NCBI GenBank assembly: GCA_004554485.1
Contig: SFLS01000025.1
Coordinates: 1-18,552, forward strand
Direction: 5' to 3'
Source of the DNA: Oscillospiraceae bacterium
GTDB taxonomy: Bacteria > Bacillota > Clostridia > Oscillospirales > Ruminococcaceae
Length of the DNA: 18,552 bases
The notes under the pieces are model-generated. The model saw only the letters and a list, made by a program, of their open reading frames with translations. It was not told where the DNA came from and did not search any database. The position numbers and the translations under genes are program-made. Below, piece by piece: positions 13,862 to 18,552 of this stretch (within the stretch, counting starts at the first letter, position 1; each line of letters opens with the position of its first letter).

Positions 13862-14893
13862 TTACAGGCCGTTGTTCAGCGTATCGCTCAGCATCCGGCC
13901 CAGCATCCCCGCAAAATACTGCAGATGGGGGATCAGCCGGGCGTATTCCATCCGGACCGGGCCGACCAGGCCCAGGGCGCCGATGGAATCTTCGCCGATC
14001 CGGTACTTGGCAACGATCATTGAGGAATTTTCCATTTCGATACGGGCATTTTCCCGTCCTACGCTGACAAACAGGTCGTGGTCGCTGCTGCCGATGATCC
14101 GCAGCATTTCCTCCCGCGAATCCAGCAGGCGGTACAGCCGATCCGCCACCGTTCTCAGCTCGGGGTGCTCCAGCAGGTTGCCGGTGCCGCTGCGGTACAG
14201 GGCGCCTTCGCAGGCCTCCCGGCACAGCTCGTAAATGGCAGCCAGCAGCGGCGCAAAGATATCGGTGTGCTCCCCCAGCGTAAAGGCCATCGAGTTGATA
14301 TACTGGGCGGTGATCTCGTTCAGGCTGCGCCCGGCCAGCCGGCCGTTGGCAAAGCTCTGGAAGAAATCCACCACGTTGGGGGTCAGATCAAAGTTGACCC
14401 GGCAGACCTTGTTTTTCACCATGCCGTTGGAACACAGCAGCAGGATGACGACGGTGTGCGCCGTGGCGGGGATAATCTCGATCCGCTTGACAAAAAGGCT
14501 TTGGCGGGAGATGGTGGTGGAAATGGCAAAACAGCCGGTTTCCTTTGCCAGCATGCGGGCCGCGCCCTCCAGCACCCGGTCGGGGTCGGGGTCGCAGTAG
14601 TTGAACAGCGCGTCGATCTCGCCGCGCATCTCCTCATCCAGCGGCTGCGGCTGCATCAGGTGGTCCAGATAGTAGCGCAGGCCCAGGTGGCTCGGGATCC
14701 GGCCGGCGGAGGTGTGGGGCTGTTCGATAAGGCCCTGCTCCCCCAGGTAGGCCAGATCGTTGCGGACGGTGGCGGAGGAAACGGTATCATCCAGCATGGC
14801 AGCAATCATTTTGGAGCCGATGGGTTCGCCGGTACGGATGTAGCTTTCCACTACGGCGGCGAGGATGCGGCTTTTTCTGGGATCCAGTTCCAT
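13862..14893 (-). CDS. hrcA: HrcA heat-inducible transcription repressor
   Basis: A 343-aa HrcA, first gene of the operon. HrcA binds CIRCE and represses class I heat-shock genes; its folding depends on GroEL. The N-terminal winged helix is clear (ILAAVVESYIRTGEPIGSKMIA, SSATVRNDLAYLGEQGLIEQPHTSAGRIPS). The C-terminal dimerisation domain carries VGPVRMEYARLIPHLQYFAGMLG. The ATG at 14891-14893 is preceded by AAGGAGG at 7 nt. A perfect CIRCE lies 16 bp upstream of the start, so the gene represses its own operon. Confidence 0.98.
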   Translation of the reverse strand: MELDPRKSRILAAVVESYIRTGEPIGSKMIAAMLDDTVSSATVRNDLAYLGEQGLIEQPHTSAGRIPSHLGLRYYLDHLMQPQPLDEEMRGEIDALFNYCDPDPDRVLEGAARMLAKETGCFAISTTISRQSLFVKRIEIIPATAHTVVILLLCSNGMVKNKVCRVNFDLTPNVVDFFQSFANGRLAGRSLNEITAQYINSMAFTLGEHTDIFAPLLAAIYELCREACEGALYRSGTGNLLEHPELRTVADRLYRLLDSREEMLRIIGSSDHDLFVSVGRENARIEMENSSMIVAKYRIGEDSIGALGLVGPVRMEYARLIPHLQYFAGMLGRMLSDTLNNGL

Positions 14894-14908
14894 GATGCTT
14901 CCTCCTTT

Positions 14909-14935
14909 TTAGCACTCACTGACATCGAGTGCTAA
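14909..14935 (-). promoter_or_regulatory. CIRCE operator of the hrcA operon
   Basis: TTAGCACTC (14909-14917), 9-nt spacer, GAGTGCTAA (14927-14935): an exact match to the CIRCE consensus. It lies just downstream of the -10 box and upstream of the hrcA ribosome site, as is usual for HrcA operators. Confidence 0.97.
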
Positions 14936-14943
14936 CGATTATT

Positions 14944-14971
14944 ATTGTACACCCTTTTTTGCGGTTGTCAA
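14944..14971 (-). promoter_or_regulatory. hrcA-grpE-dnaK-dnaJ sigma-A promoter
   Basis: TTGACA (14966-14971), 16-nt spacer, TACAAT (14944-14949) on the minus strand, directly preceding CIRCE. Transcription should start close to the CIRCE arm, so bound HrcA would block initiation. Confidence 0.88.
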
Positions 14972-14999
14972 TAGTATTCATAAATAATTTACAACTATT

Positions 15000-15026
15000 T
15001 TTGCAGTCCCCGTGACAGAGTGCTAA
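15000..15026 (+). promoter_or_regulatory. Second, degenerate CIRCE-like site over the divergent promoter
   Basis: TTTGCAGTC (15000-15008), 9-nt spacer, GAGTGCTAA (15018-15026). The right arm is a perfect CIRCE half; the left arm matches 7 of 9. The site overlaps the -35 box of the plus-strand promoter at 15012-15040. HrcA binding here is inferred. Confidence 0.6.
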
Positions 15027-15040
15027 GACTGTGCTACAAT
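15012..15040 (+). promoter_or_regulatory. Promoter of the small multidrug export gene
   Basis: GTGACA (15012-15017), 17-nt spacer, TACAAT (15035-15040) on the plus strand. It is divergent from the hrcA promoter, about 40 bp away. The leader of about 170 nt contains cloverleaf copy 5. Confidence 0.75.
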
Positions 15041-15072
15041 GGAGAAAATCCCCGCAGAACCCGGACCGGCAG

Positions 15073-15169
15073 GCGCCCCGCAGGGGTGCGCCGCCCCCGC
15101 CGGGGGCGGCGCACAGCCGGGCCCCGGGGGCCCGGCTCTCCGGCCGCAGGCCGGAGCCCTGCGGGACGC
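15073..15169. repeat. Cloverleaf (four-way junction) repeat, copy 5
   Basis: Outer stem 15073-15085 pairs with 15157-15169 (12 of 13 pairs, core CCCGCAGGG/CCCTGCGGG). Three hairpins abut without any unpaired base: 15086-15114 (13 bp, loop GCC), 15115-15137 (10 bp, loop CGG) and 15138-15156 (8 bp, loop GCA). It is the most stable-looking copy and the only one in a 5' leader, ending 46 bp before the start codon of the export gene. Confidence 0.88.
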
Positions 15170-15214
15170 TTCACCCGCGGCTTTTGCGGACGATCCAAAG
15201 GAGGCTGTCGCAAC

Positions 15215-15676
15215 TTGTTCGAAAATCAATGGTTCTATCTGTTCTGCATTTCGATGCTGCCGGTGGTGGAACTGCGCGGCGGCATCCCGGTCGGGGCCGC
15301 CATGGGGCTGCCCTTTTGGGCAGTATACCCGGTCTGCATCCTCGGTAATCTGCTGCCGGCGCCGTTTCTCATCCTGTTTGCCAAAACGGTGCTGCAGAAG
15401 CTGGCCACCCTGCCCAAGGTCGGCGGGTTTTTCTCCCGGCTCATCCGGCGGGCAGATGAAAGAGCCGAGCAGATCGGCAAATATGAAAAGTGGGGGCTGT
15501 TCCTGCTGGTGGCCATTCCACTGCCCGGCACCGGCGCCTGGACCGGCTCGCTGGTGGCGTCCGTCCTGCGGATGCGGCTGCTGCCCGCCGTGCTGATCAT
15601 CGCGGCAGGCGTCATGGTCAGCGGGCTGATCGTCAGCGGCGTTTCCTACGGCGTGTTTGCCGCCCTTGCCGCCTGA
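15215..15676 (+). CDS. Small multidrug export family membrane protein
   Basis: A 153-aa protein of the Sm_multidrug_ex family (PF06695/COG2426 type). The diagnostic VVELRGGIPVGAAMGLPFW motif lies near residues 15-33. Four or so hydrophobic helices follow, with the conserved KYEKWGLFLLVAIPLPGTGAWTGS stretch. Family members are annotated as small multidrug exporters, but transport has rarely been shown. The start is TTG at 15215-15217, with AAAGGAGG 10 nt upstream; the longer frame upstream only reads through the cloverleaf. It is divergent from hrcA, behind a promoter overlapped by a CIRCE-like site. Confidence 0.88.
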   Translation: MFENQWFYLFCISMLPVVELRGGIPVGAAMGLPFWAVYPVCILGNLLPAPFLILFAKTVLQKLATLPKVGGFFSRLIRRADERAEQIGKYEKWGLFLLVAIPLPGTGAWTGSLVASVLRMRLLPAVLIIAAGVMVSGLIVSGVSYGVFAALAA

Positions 15677-15716
15677 AGAACCCGCCCGGCTCTAAAATAT
15701 TAAAATATGTATAGAT

Positions 15717-15756
15717 AAAGGCTCTCCGTCCCGCTTGGGGACGGAGAGCCTTTTAA
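15717..15756. terminator. Bidirectional terminator between the export gene and pflA
   Basis: GGCTCTCCGTCCC (15720-15732) pairs perfectly with 15738-15750, 5-nt loop. The plus strand continues TTTTAAAAAG; the minus strand continues TTTATC. It can end the export gene on plus and pflBA on minus. Confidence 0.85.
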
Positions 15757-15799
15757 AAAGAATGAAAGAAGAATAAAAAATTGGGGAGGTCAATGATAT

Positions 15800-16522
15800 T
15801 CAGCGCATCCCCTCGCGGATGATCGCTTCCGCCTCGGCAGCTTCGGCTTTTGTCAGCTGAGGGGTATCGCGCAGGGGATACTCGATCCCCAGGCTGTCGT
15901 ACTTCACCTTACCCATCGCGTGATAAGGCAGCACCTCCAGCCGTTCCATGTTGGGCAGCGTTTTCAGGTAGCGCCCCAGCGCCAGCAGCTCCTCCCGCCG
16001 GAAGGTGATGCCCGGCACCACAACATGGCGGATCCAGACCGGTTTGCCGATTGTCCGGAGATACTCGGCAAAGGCAAAGACACGGGTATTGCTGTGGCCG
16101 GTCAGCTTTTTGTGCTCCTCCTCAAACATATGCTTGATATCCAAAAGCACCAGATCGGTGACGGCCATCAGCTTGTCTGTTTTTTCGGTATGCTCTGGGT
16201 CGAACAGGATCCCGCAGGTATCCAGCGCCGTGTGGATCCCGTTCTTTTTGGCCTCGGCAAACAGTTCGGTAAGGAAATTGATCTGCAGCATCGGCTCGCC
16301 GCCGGTAGCGGTAATGCCGCCGGATTTGTAAAAGCCGATGTTGCGGGTCACCTTGGCGATGATCTCCTCCGCCGTCATCTCGGTGCCGCCCGCCGCTTCC
16401 CAGGTATCGGGATTATGGCAGTACAGGCACCGCATGGGGCAGCCCTGGAAAAACACCACATAGCGGATCCCGGGGCCGTCCACCGTGCCGAAGCTTTCCA
16501 GCGAATGAATCCGTCCCGTCAT
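15800..16522 (-). CDS. pflA: PflA, pyruvate formate-lyase activating enzyme
   Basis: A 240-aa radical-SAM enzyme that installs the glycyl radical in pyruvate formate-lyase. The cluster motif CxxxCxxC is at C28, C32 and C35 (GCPMRCLYCHNP); the SAM-binding TATGGEPMLQ and VLLDIKHM motifs are present, and the N-terminal ESFGTVDGPGIR is typical of PflA. I chose the ATG at 16520-16522, which overlaps the pflB stop as TGATG; a GTG one codon earlier is possible. The ribosome site is weak, fitting translational coupling to pflB. The frameshift in pflB could therefore reduce pflA translation. Confidence 0.96.
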   Translation of the reverse strand: MTGRIHSLESFGTVDGPGIRYVVFFQGCPMRCLYCHNPDTWEAAGGTEMTAEEIIAKVTRNIGFYKSGGITATGGEPMLQINFLTELFAEAKKNGIHTALDTCGILFDPEHTEKTDKLMAVTDLVLLDIKHMFEEEHKKLTGHSNTRVFAFAEYLRTIGKPVWIRHVVVPGITFRREELLALGRYLKTLPNMERLEVLPYHAMGKVKYDSLGIEYPLRDTPQLTKAEAAEAEAIIREGMR

Positions 16523-18552
16523 CACATTCTCTCGTGGAAGGTGCGGGAGATGACCTCATCCTGCTGGGCGCGGGTCAGCTTGATGAAGTTTACGGCATAG
16601 CCGGAAACGCGGATGGTGAGCTGCGGATACATCTCGGGATGGGCCTGGGCATCCAGCAGCGTCTCCCGGTTCAGGACGTTGACGTTAAGATGATGGGCGT
16701 TCTTGCCGAAGTAGCCGTCCATCATGCCGACCAGGTTGGTCACGCGCTGATCCTCGGTCTTGCCCAGCGCATCGGGAACGATGGAGAAGGTATTGGAGAT
16801 ACCGTCCTGGGAATCCATGAACGGAATCTTGGCGACGGAGGCCAGGGAAGCGACGGCGCCGTGGCTGTCGCGGCCGTGCATGGGGTTGGCGCCGGGGGCG
16901 AAGGGCACGCCGCCCTTACGGCCGTCCGGGGTGGAACCGGTATTCTTGCCGTAGCTGACGTTGGAGGTGATGGTAAGGATCGAGGTGGTGTGGATCCCGT
17001 TGCGGTAGGTGGGATACTCCCGGATGAAGTTGATGAAGCGGTGCAGGATCTCCTTGCCGATCTCGTCGGCGCGGTCGTCATCGTTGCCGTACTTGGGGTA
17101 GTCGCCCTCAACCTCATAGTCCACCGCCAGGCCTTCCTCATTGCGGATGACCTTGACCTTTGCGTACTTGATGGCGGAAAGGGAGTCGATTACGACAGAG
17201 AAGCCGGCGATACCGGTGGCGAACCAGCGGGTGACGTTCTTATCGTGCAGCGCCATCTCCAGGGACTCGTAGCAATACTTATCGTGCATATAGTGGATGA
17301 TGTTCAGGGCATTGACGTAAACGCCGCACAGCCACTTCATCATATCCATGTATTTTTCCATGACCTCGTCATAATCGAGGTACTCGGAGGTGATGGGACG
17401 GTATTTAGGGCCGATCTGCTGGCCGGTGATCTCATCGCGGCCGCCGTTGATGGCGTACAGCAGGCACTTGGCCAGGTTGGCGCGGGCGCCGAAGAACTGC
17501 ATTTCCTTGCCGATCCGCATGGAGGAGACGCAACAGGCGATGCCGTAATCGTCGCCGTGGACGGGACGCATCACATCATCGTTTTCGTACTGGATGGCGG
17601 AGTGCTTGATGGAAGTGCGGGCACAGTATTCTTTCCAGTTCTCGGGCAGATTCTGGCTCCACAGAACGGTGAGGTTAGGCTCGGGGGAAGCGCCCAGGTT
17701 ATCCAGCGTGTGCAGGTAACGGTAGCTCATCTTGGTGACCATATGGCGGCCGTCAGTGCTCATGCCGCCCAGGCTCTCGGTGACCCAGGTGGGGTCGCCG
17801 GCGAAGATGTTGTTGTAATCGGGAGTACGGGCAAATTTGACCAGGCGCAGCTTCATCACGAAGTGATCCACAAACTCCTGGATCTCCTCCTCGGTGAACA
17901 CGCCGTTTCTCAGGTCACGCTCGGCATAGATATCCAGGAAGGTGGAGGTGCGGCCCAGGCTCATGGCGGCGCCGTTCTGCTGCTTGACGGCAGCCAGATA
18001 GGCAAAGTAGACTGCCTGGATGGCCTCCTTGACGTTGGAGGCGGGCTTGGAAATATCGCAGCCGTAAATGCCGGCCAGCGCCTTCAGCTCCTTCAGGGCA
18101 CGGATCTGCTCGGAAAGCTCCTCGCGGTCGCGGATCACATCGGCCAGCATCACGCTGGGGGTGGTCTCCTTCTGGAACTCCTTGTCTTCGATGAGGCGGT
18201 CCACACCGTACAGGGCCACGCGGCGATAGTCGCCGATGATGGCGGTCCACACCGTACAGGGCCACGCGGCGATAGTCGCCGATGATCCGGCCGCGGCCGT
18301 AGGCGTCGGGCAGGCCGGTGATGACATGGCTGCTGCGGCAGGCGCGCATTTCGGGCGTGTAGGCATCAAAAACGCCGGCGTTGTGGGTCTTGCGGTGAAC
18401 GGTGAAGAATTCCTCCACTTCGGGGTCGAGATGATAGCCGTTATCCTCGCAGGCCTGCTTGGCCATCCGGATTCCGCCGTAGGGCATCATCGCGCGCTTG
18501 AAGGGCTTATCGGTCTGGAAGCCGACAATCTTTTCCTTCTCCTTATCCAGAT
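16522..18552 (-). pseudogene. pflB: Pyruvate formate-lyase PflB, 5' end off window, frameshifted by a 46-bp tandem duplication
   Basis: Homology covers the whole interval in two frames. The upstream frame begins LDKEKEKIVGFQTDKPFKRA at 18550 and runs through MPYGGIRM and RIIGDYRRVALYGVDR, then goes out of frame in the second repeat copy and stops at 17915. The downstream frame resumes at IIGDYRRVALYGVDRLIEDKEF and carries the catalytic Cys-Cys pair (GIACCVSSMRIG) and the glycyl-radical site (RVSGYAVNF) to the end HERM. PFL converts pyruvate and CoA to acetyl-CoA and formate. Both active sites lie after the break, so ordinary translation would give an inactive fragment. The rest of the gene is well conserved, so the break is recent, a switchable state, or an assembly error. 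Confidence 0.88.
18195..18286. repeat. Exact 46-bp tandem duplication inside pflB
   Basis: 18195-18240 and 18241-18286 are identical over 46 bp, and the flanking bases differ on both sides, so the unit is exactly 46. As 46 is not a multiple of three, the reading frame shifts by one. Each unit contains the inverted repeat CGGCGA-TAG-TCGCCG. CGATGA occurs both just before copy 1 (18189-18194) and near its end (18234-18239), a microhomology that could seed slippage. Confidence 0.97.

Noticed and set aside
1160..15169. Cloverleafs as simple intrinsic terminators
   Set aside because: No U-run follows any copy, and separate conventional terminators lie next to three of them.
1160..15169. CRISPR array or insertion sequence
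   Set aside because: Copies are kilobases apart, no regular spacers exist, and no transposase or cas gene is in the window. A non-autonomous mobile element remains possible.
15020..15214. Long N-terminal extension of the export protein
   Set aside because: It would translate the cloverleaf into Arg/Gly/Pro-rich sequence; family length and the AAAGGAGG site support the TTG start.
16534..18285. A 583-codon open frame on the plus strand opposite pflB
   Set aside because: It is antisense to clear PFL homology, has no ribosome site, and comes from GC-rich codon bias. Similar long frames opposite recA, recG, dnaJ, dnaK and hrcA were rejected for the same reason.

Overview
This window looks like the chromosome of a high-GC, anaerobic, Gram-positive Clostridia bacterium. 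The best fit is the Oscillospiraceae/Ruminococcaceae (Faecalibacterium, Gemmiger or Subdoligranulum type); the genus is a guess. The reasons are strong AGGAGG ribosome sites with frequent GTG/TTG starts, a hrcA-grpE-dnaK-dnaJ operon under CIRCE, a PduL-type phosphotransacetylase, and pyruvate formate-lyase with its activase. Most genes lie on the minus strand.

Positions 1-5100 form a DNA repair and recombination block on the minus strand: recG, then recA, then recX overlapping the start of rimO. recA and recG each have a sigma-A promoter with a LexA-like palindrome close by; in recG the palindrome fills the -35/-10 spacer. Positions 5245-7844 hold a 64-aa membrane protein, tRNA-Lys(TTT) on the plus strand, a membrane-anchored protein with one dockerin/EF-hand-like loop, a PAP2 phosphatase and PduL. 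Positions 7911-9897 on the plus strand carry a family-4 uracil-DNA glycosylase and a P-loop ATPase; the glycosylase and pduL are divergent and appear to share one palindromic -35 box. Positions 10018-14971 are the HrcA heat-shock operon. A small multidrug export family gene diverges from it at 15215. The window ends with pflA and the 3' part of pflB, which is frameshifted by an exact 46-bp tandem duplication.

The most unusual content is between the genes. Five GC-rich intergenic elements (1160-1243, 2573-2670, 5142-5217, 8569-8649, 15073-15169) share one architecture: an outer stem enclosing exactly three hairpins, a cloverleaf or four-way junction with almost no unpaired junction bases. Arm sequences differ between copies but pairing is kept. 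Four of the five share the outer-stem core CCCGCAGGG/CCCTGCGGG. A second family (2828-2901, 9919-9992) has a 12-bp outer stem, a conserved purine-rich internal loop and a variable inner hairpin. I do not recognise either family. Both look like dispersed structured DNA or RNA repeats preserved by compensatory change.
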